From the NCBI GenBank assembly GCA_964607765.1, contig CAZSNT010000113.1, positions 1 to 34,392 of the forward strand: a stretch of DNA of 34,392 nt, read 5' to 3'. Of the stretch, positions 1-8,362 are shown in pieces. Numbering within the stretch: position 1 is the first letter of the stretch; each line of letters opens with the position of its first letter. Below the pieces are notes generated by a model that worked only from the letters and a program-made list of their open reading frames with translations, did no database searches and was not told the DNA's origin. The position numbers were made by a program, and so were the translations under genes. The stretch comes from CAZSNT01 sp964607765. Its GTDB lineage: Bacteria > Verrucomicrobiota > Lentisphaeria > Oligosphaerales > JABHEG01.

Positions 1-132
1 GCTGACCGCTGATCCGCGCCGGCTTCCAGCCGTCACGGCCATCGTCAGCTGAGCCACACGTCAACAGCCGGGTCCCCACATCATGCCCCGCACGGTTGCG
101 AATCGTTGCCTACACTTGAGGCGTCGCAGCCG
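1..132. other. Left edge of the window, no recognised feature
   Basis: No open frame here has recognisable protein similarity. The frames that cross it run through the palindromic repeat to the right and look like chance frames in GC-rich DNA. It could be the tail of a gene outside the window, but nothing supports that. Confidence 0.4.
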
Positions 133-282
133 GTCAGTTACGTGAGGCATCCGCGCGTTCCCCGTAGCCCGGCTCTCCCGAGCCGGGTATGCTGCCGTGC
201 CTCCGGATAGAGCGGAACGACAAGGACACCCGGCTCGGGAGAGCCGGGCTACGGGGTCTGCCTCACGTAACTGACGCGTTAC
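133..282. repeat. MITE-like palindromic dispersed repeat, copy 1
   Basis: The ends are a 16-bp perfect inverted repeat (GTCAGTTACGTGAGGC at 133-148 against its complement at 260-275). Just inside is a second pair built on CCCGGCTCTCCCGAGCCGGG, so the whole unit can fold into a long hairpin. A near-identical unit lies at 8448-8595. Both copies continue on the right into CGCGTTAC. There is no coding capacity, so it would be non-autonomous or a REP/ERIC-like structural repeat. No transposase that could mobilise it is visible in the window. Confidence 0.8.
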
Positions 283-445
283 GAAGCGTCCCCAACAGCG
301 CTGGCTTCCGACCGGCGTTGCAGGTAGATTTTCGCAGGCAGACGGAGCCCGAGACCCGTGTTCGCGTCGCCGTGGTCTTTGGAGCGGCGGCTTTTTCAGC
401 CCGGGAACCGGAATCACGTGGACCCACTGCTCAAGGAGGCCTGCG
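283..445. other. Spacer leading into a gene fragment; holds a Shine-Dalgarno
   Basis: No gene is recognised. The right end carries a good Shine-Dalgarno (AAGGAGG at about 433-439) that serves the truncated esterase reading frame starting at 446. This suggests that the promoter and leader of that lost gene lie here, although no convincing -35/-10 pair was picked out. Confidence 0.4.
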
Positions 446-610
446 ATGCTCTTCAACTCGCGCCCGGCGGCGTGTGTTTCCTCTGCCCTGGTCATCGCGC
501 TGACCGTCACCCCGTCGCCGCTGTTGGCTGCACTCCGATTGCCGGCTCTGATCGGTGACGGCATGGTCCTGCAGCGGGAGCAGCGGGTGACAGTCTGGGA
601 CTGGGAGGCG
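446..610 (+). pseudogene. Truncated 5' fragment of a sialate O-acetylesterase-like gene
   Basis: The first 55 codons read like the start of a secreted sialate O-acetylesterase. There is a signal peptide (about residues 1-29, ending LLAA), then LRLPALIGDGMVLQREQRVT and VWDWEA. This matches the N-terminal beta-domain of the intact esterase further right (LQVNGLFTDHMVLQQ then VPVWGQ). After about position 610 the similarity stops. The frame stays open only because it runs antisense through the 3' end of the GH98-like gene. The GQSN catalytic motif and everything after it are missing. A strong Shine-Dalgarno just upstream suggests it was once translated. It is most likely a relic left by a deletion or rearrangement whose breakpoint lies at 610-642. 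Confidence 0.7.
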
Positions 611-642
611 TTGGGTCTCCCGCGCCCAAACGCCCTGTCCGT

Positions 643-3600
643 TCAGTCTGTTGTGCCCGTTGTCCCAGCCTGCCGGACCTCCAGATCCACTGCTCCGCTC
701 GCGTGGCTCAGCTCCACCCTCAACCGCCGGCCAACGGCGTCCCAGTCCGTTCGGCGAAGCACAGCAGCAGGAGTGGCCGACACCTCGGGCTTCGAACCGG
801 CACACAGCAACGACAGCACCGTGACCCGCTCCAAGCGCGCGCTGTCGAGGTGCAGGTTCATCGTGCCCGCACGATTGCGCCCCAGGATGGAACCGTGCAC
901 GCCGATGCTGCCCTCCAACGCCCGGATCGGGCTTTCGGGGAAACGCACAATAAAGCGCTGGTCAATGTCCTTGTTCTCGTGCGAGTTGATGACGACGAAC
1001 TGCTCGCCCCAACGCGCCGTGAACGCTTCGCTTTGGATCGGCGGGTAATGTTGGTCGAACAGTGCCTTCACGGCAGGCACGTCCTGGAGCTTCGAGAGCG
1101 GCACGGTCACGACCTTCGCACCGAGGGCGCGGGTTGCGGACTCCGCACCGACACAGAACGGGATGAGCGGGAACATGCCGTACCGTCCAGTATTCGGGAC
1201 GTACTCCCACAGGTGACTGCCGTTGTGCGTTCGCTTCTCGTCGAGATGATGTTTCCAGGGCGCATCGTCGAACCCGTACGTACCCCGGTAGAGCGCTTCG
1301 TAGATGCCGTACTTCAGGTTCCTCCGAATCGGCTCGGGCTTCAGGGCTCCATCGATGGCAACAGCGACACGTAGATTGGCCAGGACCTCCTCGCGTGATG
1401 GGATCGGGCGCTGTCCTGCAATGAAGCGCACGAACGGCAGGATGTGTCTGACGAAGCCGGGCGTCCCTCTCCCCTCAGGCGTGCAGAGGACTGTTCCCGG
1501 ACTCGTCTTCGGATCCCCGACCACGTGGACAGTCCCGATCTGGTAGACCGCCGCGCCCTGGCACATGCCCACGAGGAACTGCTGCACGTAGACGGCAGGC
1601 GGGATGTAACGGGGCACACCGTGGTCCCGCCCCGCGTAGGTGTCCAGCCCCTCCTGGAAACCAACGTCGCGCCAGTACCACCACTCCAGCGATGACATGA
1701 GCTGCGACGACAGGCCCGTCAACCACATGCCCTGAGTGTGGCTATGCGTCGAGTGCGCGGCCATCCACACATTGGATTTGTTGCCGAGTACCACATGTTC
1801 ATGGTAACGACGGAACAGCTCAACCCATTCCGGATCAGCCCCCAGCGGCCCCCAGTGGTCTTTGTTCCCGTTGCCATCCGACCAGAAGAAGACCCGCCCA
1901 TACTTGGCACACAACAGAAGCAACGTGCGCAATCGGCGCGTGTAGAACTGACGCTGCTCCGGGTCGTCGCTGTAGACTTTCCAGAACCGCTCACAGATCA
2001 TCACGCCGCGTACGCGTTTGTGAGTTTGGAACCAATGCTCCAAGGCGCAGAGGTTCGAGTCCGTCGCCACGACATCCAGATCGTCCTCGACCATGGCGTC
2101 CGCCGGCGCTCCCCGACGCATGACCAGGCCCCGCAGGTCGTCCGGTATGGCATGCTTCAGTTCAGGCGGGCCGTGAAAAATGAACTTGGGGTTCGCGGCG
2201 TTGATGAGCTGCGTGACACTGCGAGCGCTGTAATCCCGGTTGACAGCGAACTGACCAACGCGGCTCCACGCGCCGACAGGACCGTTCTGCCACGCCCGCA
2301 CGCGCCACCAGTAGTCACCCGGAGCCAGGCGCGGAAGCAGCGCTTGCCCGACCGGCTCGCCCGGGTTTTCCCTGGGAAGGTCAACGACGAGCGTGCCAGC
2401 GCCGAACGTCGCGTCAGAGGCGACTTGCAGGCGATGGCCAATGGCGTTCTCGACGGGCGTCCAGAGCGGTTCGAAGGCGAAATCGGTGATGCTCGCCCGG
2501 TCGCGAGGGAAGCGGAGGGCCGGTGCGGGAAGCAGTGCCTCGCCAATGGAGATCGAGCCCATGCCTGCATAGGCGCCAGGAGGCCCGGACAGCCGAAGCG
2601 CGATGTGCAGACTACCCTCCCGGTCAGGTAGCGGGATCGGTGTGTCCCCCGAGACCGGTTGCCGCACCAATTCCCTGCCGGCTTCATCACTGGCAACAAC
2701 ATGCAGCCTGGCACCCGGCGAGAGCTCGGCCCCCTCGATGCCCACTCTCGGGTTGCTGCCGGAAGGGAGCTTAACGGACCAGAGGAGTTCGGCGTCCTCT
2801 GCGTTCTTCACCAGACGTATGCGACCGTCAACACAAGACACAGTTCCCGACGTTGCGACCAGCCGACCTATACTGCGACTGGACTCGTGCACGCCGGGAA
2901 TGGGCATTGCCAGAACAGGTCCGGTCCGGAGGAAGACGGCAAGCGGCGAATCCGCTGCCGCAGAGGTGTCGGACGCATCCCTGTGCTTCCCGGCCCGCGA
3001 CGCGTAGACGCGCGATGCCCACTCGTGGGCATCCTGACCCGGCGAACAGAACAGGAGGGTCAGGCCGGTCCTGATCACTCCTCCCGGCCGAAGTCGCACT
3101 GGCTTGCCTCCGGGCGTCGGCAACAGTGATAGGCGGAACTCGCTCGCGTTGATGCGGAGCGTCGGCCGGTAGTCAAGCGGCTCAGACGACACCATGCCGA
3201 GTCCGTACCCGTTTCTGTCGCGAACACCCAGCGTGAAGTTGTTGGTGAGCTGTGCGTTGCGTGAGAAGTTGACCGGCAGACGCAACGTCGGGCGCCGGGC
3301 TTCGATGACAGACTCACCACGACGCAGAGGCTGGCTGATCGTCTTGTCGGGGCGTGACATGAGCTCGCCAAAGAACGCGCGTACCAAGGGCTCTTTGATG
3401 ATGAGATCCGTGTTCCCGGAATTCTTGATCCTGACCGTGTAATCGGCCGCCATCCGGCCGGGGGCGAGAGAGACTGAAACGCTGAGCTCCGCGCCCGAAT
3501 CAGCAACATCCTCGTGCTCACGTGTGTACCGGATCACGTCCTGATGCCTCTCGACCCGTTCGCGACCGCCACGCAATCCCGGCAATCTGAACGGAACCGG

Positions 3601-4272
3601 CTTCCGTGTACCGGCAACGAGCGTGCCCCCGAAGGTCAGCCTTTCCAGCATCCGCCGGTCCTTGGAAGACGAGTCGCCGAGCCCTATTGCCAAGCCCCCT
3701 TTTCCCGACTCGCACACGACGAGGCCGTTCGCAACCCGACGCTCAGCACCGCCCGCGTCTGACTCACGCAACAGGTCTGGCCAACCGCCCGCTCGCAGGC
3801 GGAGTTTCAGGAACATCGCCCCTCCCGCGGCCACGAACGGCACGTGAGCCACCACCGTTTTTCCGTCACGGGCCGGAAGCAGCGGGACAACGATGCCTTC
3901 GCGCGTGACGGCCTCAATTGCCCCGTCAGCCACGGCTGAAACGGCCCGGACCGTAGCCGACTCCAGCGGAACCGCGGCAGCGCGGACCGGCTCGGACCGG
4001 TAGTTCACCAGGACCAGGTCCCACTCTCCTGGCTTTGCGGCAACGAGCGGGGCGGCGGTCGCCTCGAACGCGGCGCTGGTCGCCGGCAACGCGGGCCTGG
4101 TCGCGCACAGCTTGCCGACCCAGTCAGCCATGAATGGGTCGGATTGGGGTGCGGCGGACACGGGTATGATGCATGGACAGGCCAGAGCCAGCGGAAGCAG
4201 GATCAGGCAGTCAAAGCTCCGGTACTTCGACAGGGGCACACTGCTTCTTCTCGACGTTGAGACCGTGGCCAT
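643..4272 (-). CDS. Large secreted GH98-like glycoside hydrolase (1209 aa)
   Basis: The N-terminus is a signal peptide (hydrophobic LILLPLALACPCIIPVSA, mature from about residue 42). Residues 45-580 are beta-rich and unrecognised. Residues 590-685 look like a fibronectin-III/Ig-type domain (WTPVENAIGHRLQVASD, then DYWWRVRAW). From about residue 686 (NPKFIFHG, AIPDDLRGLV) to the C-terminus the pattern resembles GH98, the endo-beta-galactosidase family acting on fucosylated glycans. Visible acidic candidates are E761 (ICERFWK), D799 (FFWSDGNGN) and E863 (SLEWWYW), and NTGRYGMFPLIP resembles the end of that domain. The spacing of the acids does not match the pneumococcal enzyme exactly, so GH98 is an inference. 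The gene starts 32 bp after the sialate O-acetylesterase stop, same strand, so the two are probably cotranscribed. Its 3' end abuts the truncated esterase fragment on the other strand. Confidence 0.6.
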   Translation of the reverse strand: MATVSTSRRSSVPLSKYRSFDCLILLPLALACPCIIPVSAAPQSDPFMADWVGKLCATRPALPATSAAFEATAAPLVAAKPGEWDLVLVNYRSEPVRAAAVPLESATVRAVSAVADGAIEAVTREGIVVPLLPARDGKTVVAHVPFVAAGGAMFLKLRLRAGGWPDLLRESDAGGAERRVANGLVVCESGKGGLAIGLGDSSSKDRRMLERLTFGGTLVAGTRKPVPFRLPGLRGGRERVERHQDVIRYTREHEDVADSGAELSVSVSLAPGRMAADYTVRIKNSGNTDLIIKEPLVRAFFGELMSRPDKTISQPLRRGESVIEARRPTLRLPVNFSRNAQLTNNFTLGVRDRNGYGLGMVSSEPLDYRPTLRINASEFRLSLLPTPGGKPVRLRPGGVIRTGLTLLFCSPGQDAHEWASRVYASRAGKHRDASDTSAAADSPLAVFLRTGPVLAMPIPGVHESSRSIGRLVATSGTVSCVDGRIRLVKNAEDAELLWSVKLPSGSNPRVGIEGAELSPGARLHVVASDEAGRELVRQPVSGDTPIPLPDREGSLHIALRLSGPPGAYAGMGSISIGEALLPAPALRFPRDRASITDFAFEPLWTPVENAIGHRLQVASDATFGAGTLVVDLPRENPGEPVGQALLPRLAPGDYWWRVRAWQNGPVGAWSRVGQFAVNRDYSARSVTQLINAANPKFIFHGPPELKHAIPDDLRGLVMRRGAPADAMVEDDLDVVATDSNLCALEHWFQTHKRVRGVMICERFWKVYSDDPEQRQFYTRRLRTLLLLCAKYGRVFFWSDGNGNKDHWGPLGADPEWVELFRRYHEHVVLGNKSNVWMAAHSTHSHTQGMWLTGLSSQLMSSLEWWYWRDVGFQEGLDTYAGRDHGVPRYIPPAVYVQQFLVGMCQGAAVYQIGTVHVVGDPKTSPGTVLCTPEGRGTPGFVRHILPFVRFIAGQRPIPSREEVLANLRVAVAIDGALKPEPIRRNLKYGIYEALYRGTYGFDDAPWKHHLDEKRTHNGSHLWEYVPNTGRYGMFPLIPFCVGAESATRALGAKVVTVPLSKLQDVPAVKALFDQHYPPIQSEAFTARWGEQFVVINSHENKDIDQRFIVRFPESPIRALEGSIGVHGSILGRNRAGTMNLHLDSARLERVTVLSLLCAGSKPEVSATPAAVLRRTDWDAVGRRLRVELSHASGAVDLEVRQAGTTGTTD

Positions 4273-4304
4273 GTTGTGACGACTCTTCGCGCTTCTCTGT
4301 CCCG

Positions 4305-5999
4305 CTACTTCTTCGTCCTTTTGCCCACCGGCTTGGCCCGGGGCGCTTTCCCCTTCGGCTTGCGCGATCGCTTAACGAGGCTGTCCAGGCCGGCCGTGTC
4401 GGGCCAGTCGTCCGTGCGGAACGGGGATGCGGGCAGGCCGGCACTGTCAAGGAGCGGCATGTGTTCGCGCGGATCGTTCAGCCAGGCGTAGCGCGTCGCA
4501 ACGGGGGTTTGAATCTCGTCGTGCCAGACGACTACCTGCTCACCCCCTTTGATCTCGGCCTTTGCCGGCTGGAAGCGTCGGTCCTCGCCACAGATGAAGA
4601 AGCCTGTCAGCAGCGAGTCACTGGCCTCCAGCCCCTTCCCAACGTGGTCAAAGGTCAACACCATACGGTGGCCCTCGATACCAGCTTCCCGGAACCGGGG
4701 GCCGCCGACCGTTTCTCTGTCCCCATCGATCAGGCTCCGCGCGGCACGGGCGAGGCGGTCCCCGGCAATCTTCTTGCGCGACGGGTGCAGGCCGCTCGAC
4801 TGATCGCAGATCACCGCCATTGCGCAGTTCGCACACCGTTTCAGGGTCGTCGCCTGTGACTCACGCAACAGAGCGGTGGTGGCGTTCCCCAACACCTGCA
4901 TCTGCACGAACAGGAACGGGAACTCGCCTTGCCCCCAGTCACTGCGCCAGCTGTTCACCAATGTCTCCTGCCACTCACGGTAATCGTGAGCCTGGCCAGG
5001 CCGGTTGTTGAACTCGCCCTGGTACCAGACCACGCCGCGGATCGCATAGGGCTGCAACGGCTTGATCATGCGCCGGTACAGGCCCCCGTAGCCGGCCCCG
5101 TGATAGAACGTGAGCCTCCCCATCTCGGCCAGCCACTTGCCCGTCTCCGTGTCGGGCTTGTTGCGTTTGTCGTACTTGCCCTTCTCCGCTTCGTATTTCG
5201 CGAACTCGTCCTTCCTCCGGGCCGCATCCTGCAATCGTTCCGCAATGAACGTGTTCTGACGGCTGGCCTGGGCGGGGACCCAGCGCTGGATAGTGGTCCC
5301 ACCAACCGCGCGGACGATCAGGCCGACCGGGACGTTGCGGTGCTCGTGCATGTTCCTGCCGAAGAAGTACGCGACCGCGGAGAAATCCCGGAGGATATCG
5401 GGCGAACACGGGTGCCAGCTTTCCCGTACTTTTCTGCCCCGTGGACGCTTGAATACGCGAATCAGGGGGTGCGTTGCCTCAGGCAGTGCCGCCTTCCCGT
5501 CTTCAGTCTGGGTCATCGTGTAGGCCATGTTCGACTGCCCCGACCCGACCCAGACCTCGCCGACGACGACATCGGTCAGCGTGATCGTTTGGCCGTCGCC
5601 CTTGATCGTCAGTGTCTGCCCGTCACTGCTGGGCTGCAACGGCTCAAGGCGCAGCGACCACCACCCCTTGGCGTCGGCTGTGCTTTCATGTGACTGTCCG
5701 GCGAACGTCACGGCCACCGACTTCCCCGGCGCGGTCTGCCCCCAGACAGGCACGGGCATCGCCTGCTGCAGCACCATGTGGTCCGTGAACAGGCCATTGA
5801 CCTGTAGACGCGCGTGGATGCAGGGACAGAGGGCCAGGGCGAGCACGACCATGAACAACGGACCATGGACTATGGACCTCGGGATTGCCGCCGGAGGTCG
5901 CGGTTCGAACAAAGAACGCAGAACGACGCTCCCTGCTTCCGCGTTCTGCGTCGAATGTCGGATGTTCTGCGTTCCCCCCAGTCTGTAGGCCACTCTCAT
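4305..5999 (-). CDS. Sialate O-acetylesterase family protein (SGNH/GDSL hydrolase)
   Basis: This is a secreted esterase of the sialate 9-O-acetylesterase type, expected to remove O-acetyl groups from sugars. The N-terminal beta-domain (LQVNGLFTDHMVLQQ) is followed by the SGNH block GSGQSNM with the nucleophile serine, then VWYQGEFN, and the Asp/His block near DQSSGLHP. The C-terminus is a lysine-rich tail. ATG 5999 has a Shine-Dalgarno (GGGAGG, spacing 4) and overlaps the upstream stop as ATGA, which argues for coupled translation. The hydrophobic signal core (MVVLALALCPCIHA) begins only at ATG 5852, so residues 1-49 would be an abnormally long leader encoded by repeat-rich DNA. The real start could therefore be 5852 (515 aa). 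It lies in a minus-strand run with the GH98-like gene. Confidence 0.85.
   Translation of the reverse strand: MRVAYRLGGTQNIRHSTQNAEAGSVVLRSLFEPRPPAAIPRSIVHGPLFMVVLALALCPCIHARLQVNGLFTDHMVLQQAMPVPVWGQTAPGKSVAVTFAGQSHESTADAKGWWSLRLEPLQPSSDGQTLTIKGDGQTITLTDVVVGEVWVGSGQSNMAYTMTQTEDGKAALPEATHPLIRVFKRPRGRKVRESWHPCSPDILRDFSAVAYFFGRNMHEHRNVPVGLIVRAVGGTTIQRWVPAQASRQNTFIAERLQDAARRKDEFAKYEAEKGKYDKRNKPDTETGKWLAEMGRLTFYHGAGYGGLYRRMIKPLQPYAIRGVVWYQGEFNNRPGQAHDYREWQETLVNSWRSDWGQGEFPFLFVQMQVLGNATTALLRESQATTLKRCANCAMAVICDQSSGLHPSRKKIAGDRLARAARSLIDGDRETVGGPRFREAGIEGHRMVLTFDHVGKGLEASDSLLTGFFICGEDRRFQPAKAEIKGGEQVVVWHDEIQTPVATRYAWLNDPREHMPLLDSAGLPASPFRTDDWPDTAGLDSLVKRSRKPKGKAPRAKPVGKRTKK
5914..5974. repeat. Short inverted/direct repeats (GAACGCAGAAC family)
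   Basis: GAACGCAGAAC at 5914-5924 is the perfect complement of GTTCTGCGTTC at 5964-5974. A third, overlapping arm lies at 5942-5951 and pairs with 5916-5925. The segment falls between the upstream pseudogene and the signal peptide of the sialate esterase, inside the extended reading frame. It looks like intergenic repeat DNA rather than selected protein sequence. Confidence 0.6.
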
Positions 6000-6545
6000 T
6001 CCGCCTCCCGTTGCAGGATGTCCCGTGCGGCCCTCATCGCCTTGGCGTCCGCGTCGTGGACAGAACCGTCCTGGTAGCACCACAGGTTGAACGTCACGGT
6101 CCCACCACAGCGACTGAAACGCCGCACATACGAAACGATAGCGTCAACGGCCGGCGGCGGCCAGTCCTGCGCCGGGTCGGCCCAGCCGCCGTGTGGACCG
6201 ATTCCCCACTGCTTGGGATGCACGGTTGCATAGGAATACCACGGCAGCCCGACCGGGGTCATGGCTCCCTCAGGCTCCATCGACAGGTCCGCGCCTTCTC
6301 CCGCGTAGTAGTCCTGGCATTCGGTGAGGAGCAGAAAGCGTTTGACCCCCGGATTGTACGTCACGAGGCGGCGTCCCAGCAAAGGCCTCGACATCGAACG
6401 CGTCCACGGCCTCGTGATAGCTCAGTTTGGGCCCGGTGCGCGGCATCACCCACGTCGTCCAATGGAACCCTATGCCGTACCCGGTATCCCGAAGCGGCGC
6501 GTAATCGGCACGGGCGTAGCTCGAGATCTGCTTCGGGTGCTGCAC
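5996..6545 (-). pseudogene. GH29-like alpha-L-fucosidase-type gene with internal deletion and frame change
   Basis: Two frames hold the two ends of one protein. The first, from GTG 6545, reads YARADYAPLRDTGYGIGFHW and on to FDVEAFA, typical of the start of GH29-like secreted or cytosolic TIM-barrel proteins of PVC bacteria. The other frame, ending at 5996, reads RRLVTYNPGVKRFLLLTECQ and then CGGTVTFNLWCYQDGSV, which is the usual C-terminal part. They meet at about 6375-6394. The expected middle of a few hundred residues, with the barrel core and catalytic nucleophile, is absent, and the join shifts frame. About 170 codons remain where family members have roughly 400. It starts 5 bp after the preceding gene and its stop overlaps the start of the esterase, so it may still pass ribosomes to that gene. 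Confidence 0.7.
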
Positions 6546-6549
6546 TACA

Positions 6550-7446
6550 CTACCCCCACACCAGTGGGGCGATGCTCAGGCCGCGGCGTGGCCATTCGGC
6601 GCTGGTGATGTAGGTGTCACCGAGTTCGTCGACGATGATCTCCGGCGCGTGCGCGTCAAGCAATCCCACCTGCGGCGCATCGAGGAAGTCCAGAGGATCG
6701 TCAGACATGTAGACGAACGTCCGATGATCATAGGGCCCTTGTGTGTCGTCCCAGATACACCAGAACAGATAGGACCTGCCCTCGCGTTCAAGGAGCGCGG
6801 GTGACTCGGGAGCACCCGAACGCCGCATCCGGAAGATCTCGACCGGCTCGTCGCTCCAGTGAACAAGATCGTCTGACGTTCGGGCCAGAATCGATTCCTG
6901 ACTGCAGTAGACCATGACGTAACCACCGTTGCGTACCAGAACGCACGGGTCCCGCGCTCCGCCGTCTTGCTCGAACAGCGGGCCTTGCAGTGTCCAGACG
7001 AACAGGTCCGTGGAGGTCGCAAGGCGGATCGGGCTGGGCCCGTAGACCATGTGGTAGACGCTGTCGCGCTCGACCACGAACGGGGCATGGTTCTGCAGCT
7101 TCTCGCCCGGCCGGTCACCGGGAGGGAGCACTTTTGGCAGGTCTTCCCACGTCCCTTCCTGCAGGTTCGCCGCCAACGGGCCCGGGGGTGCCGCGGCATG
7201 GAACGAGAGCCACTCGCCCTCGTGAATCGCGGCGCCCGCCGGCGGGGCAGGATGGGTGATCCCGAAGGCGTGCCACCGCCCGTCCGGACCTTTCACGACA
7301 CAGTGATCGTTGGGCACCCAATCGCTGTAACGTTCCCCGGCGCGGAAACTCTCTGAGTCCGGCCCCGGGAAAACGTCGGGCTGCGGCTGGTAGACGTGAA
7401 CATACGGTCCAGGAATGCAAACGTGCTGAGAGGCGAGAGCCTTCAT
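6550..7446 (-). CDS. GH43/GH32-like five-bladed beta-propeller glycosidase (298 aa)
   Basis: The protein shows the repeating blade pattern of the GH43/62/32/68 superfamily: VPNDHCVVKGPDGRWHAFGI, then LQNHAPFVVERDSVYHMVYG, RDPCVLVRNGGYVMVYCS and ESPALLEREGRSYLFWCIWD. Acidic residues of the kind used for catalysis are seen in NDH, RDP and the APESPA strand. No signal peptide is present, so a cytoplasmic location or non-classical export is implied; the exact substrate (arabinose, xylose, galactose or fructose linkages) cannot be read from sequence. It is the first gene of the minus-strand run and its stop lies 4 bp before the GTG of the GH29-like pseudogene. No clear Shine-Dalgarno precedes the ATG. 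Confidence 0.65.
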   Translation of the reverse strand: MKALASQHVCIPGPYVHVYQPQPDVFPGPDSESFRAGERYSDWVPNDHCVVKGPDGRWHAFGITHPAPPAGAAIHEGEWLSFHAAAPPGPLAANLQEGTWEDLPKVLPPGDRPGEKLQNHAPFVVERDSVYHMVYGPSPIRLATSTDLFVWTLQGPLFEQDGGARDPCVLVRNGGYVMVYCSQESILARTSDDLVHWSDEPVEIFRMRRSGAPESPALLEREGRSYLFWCIWDDTQGPYDHRTFVYMSDDPLDFLDAPQVGLLDAHAPEIIVDELGDTYITSAEWPRRGLSIAPLVWG

Positions 7447-7452
7447 ATTCGG

Positions 7453-7481
7453 ACTATAGGTTCAGATAGGCAACCGAGCAA
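7453..7481 (-). promoter_or_regulatory. Putative promoter of the minus-strand glycosidase run
   Basis: Read on the minus strand, TTGCTC (7476-7481) and TATAGT (7453-7458) are separated by 17 bp. The -10 box lies only 6 bp from the ATG, which would give an almost leaderless mRNA and agrees with the lack of a Shine-Dalgarno. This is a pattern match only. Confidence 0.35.
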
Positions 7482-7562
7482 GAAAGAGGGTTGGAACGGA
7501 CTTGGAAAGGGCATCATTTCCGGAGGATGGCCAGGGCAGCATATTGGCTCCTTGATCGCGTA

Positions 7563-8069
7563 TCATGCGTTCCGGTCTGCCTGGCGCTCGACCTCTCGAA
7601 GTACAGCTTGGTAGAGCTCAATCCCAATGCGGAAGCTGTGTGTACGGACCAGCACATCAACCAACCGTCGGGCTTCGGGAGGGGCAAGCAGCCCGGTGCG
7701 GGTGGCTCGCAGGAGGACGCCAAGTGCGCCAAGCGGCCGAATGCCCTCTGTTTCTGCCATGAGACGGGTCAGTCGTTCATCGCAGAGCAACGTGTCCGCA
7801 TTCCGCCGGATTGCCAAGGTCAACGCTGCGTTGTCCGCGGCACTCATGGCTCCCGCGAATACACGGGGCCGCGGGATTCGCTCGATCAGGCACGAACCCA
7901 GGAATGCCTCCAGCGCATCTCTTTCGGCCTGGTCAAGATCCGGGGTCAGGACCTCGCACGAGACGGGAAACGGCACCAGAATGCCGGATCCGAGCAGTCG
8001 GTGCAGGAGGTCCAACTGCCGAATTTTGGCCAGGAAGATGAGTGGACTGGCATCAGCGACGACGATCAC
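7563..8069 (-). CDS. PIN-domain toxin (DUF3368 / VapC-like)
   Basis: The 168-aa protein begins MIVVADASPLIFLAKI, the N-terminal PIN-domain strand with the first catalytic aspartate (VADASPLI). Further acidic positions are E39 (SCEVL), the DNAALTLA helix around residue 80, and the LLCDERL strand near 95, which together form the metal-binding RNase site of PIN toxins. The likely function is an endoribonuclease kept inactive by the partner encoded upstream. Its ATG overlaps the antitoxin stop by 4 bp, the usual arrangement for a toxin-antitoxin pair. The family is most like DUF3368 proteins, which commonly sit next to UPF0175 proteins. The cassette has no relation to carbohydrate use. Confidence 0.8.
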   Translation of the reverse strand: MIVVADASPLIFLAKIRQLDLLHRLLGSGILVPFPVSCEVLTPDLDQAERDALEAFLGSCLIERIPRPRVFAGAMSAADNAALTLAIRRNADTLLCDERLTRLMAETEGIRPLGALGVLLRATRTGLLAPPEARRLVDVLVRTHSFRIGIELYQAVLREVERQADRNA

Positions 8070-8362
8070 GTTCGCAGATCCTTCTCAAGCTCCTCAACGC
8101 CGTAGGTCAGCTCCAAGTCGGACGTCTTCAGCCGGAGAATCATCTCACGAAGAGACAGGCCTGCGATCTCCGCAGCCCGCGACAGCGTGGCCTCCTCGTC
8201 ACGATAGGCCTGACAGGCACGCTCGAACATCAAGTCATCAGCGCCCCGCTTCAGCGCCCGTTTCAGGAACGCCGACCGCTCCGTGCCGAGTTCCTTGGCC
8301 AAGCGCTCGAGCCTGCCCACTTCACTGCGAGGCAAGCGCATGGATATGGTCACTGTACTCAT
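8066..8362 (-). CDS. UPF0175-type antitoxin (98 aa)
   Basis: This small protein has an N-terminal ribbon-helix-helix-like part (STVTISMRLPRSEVGRLERL) that would bind the operator. Its C-terminal half (EATLSRAAEIAGLSLREMIL, then LELTYGVEELEKDL) matches the UPF0175 pattern. It should neutralise the PIN toxin and repress their shared promoter. A Shine-Dalgarno (AAGGAG) sits in the spacer of a perfect inverted repeat immediately upstream of the ATG. Confidence 0.8.
   Translation of the reverse strand: MSTVTISMRLPRSEVGRLERLAKELGTERSAFLKRALKRGADDLMFERACQAYRDEEATLSRAAEIAGLSLREMILRLKTSDLELTYGVEELEKDLRT

Noticed and set aside
61..564. 167-codon minus-strand frame at the left edge
   Set aside because: Runs through the palindromic repeat and opposite the esterase relic; no similarity seen.
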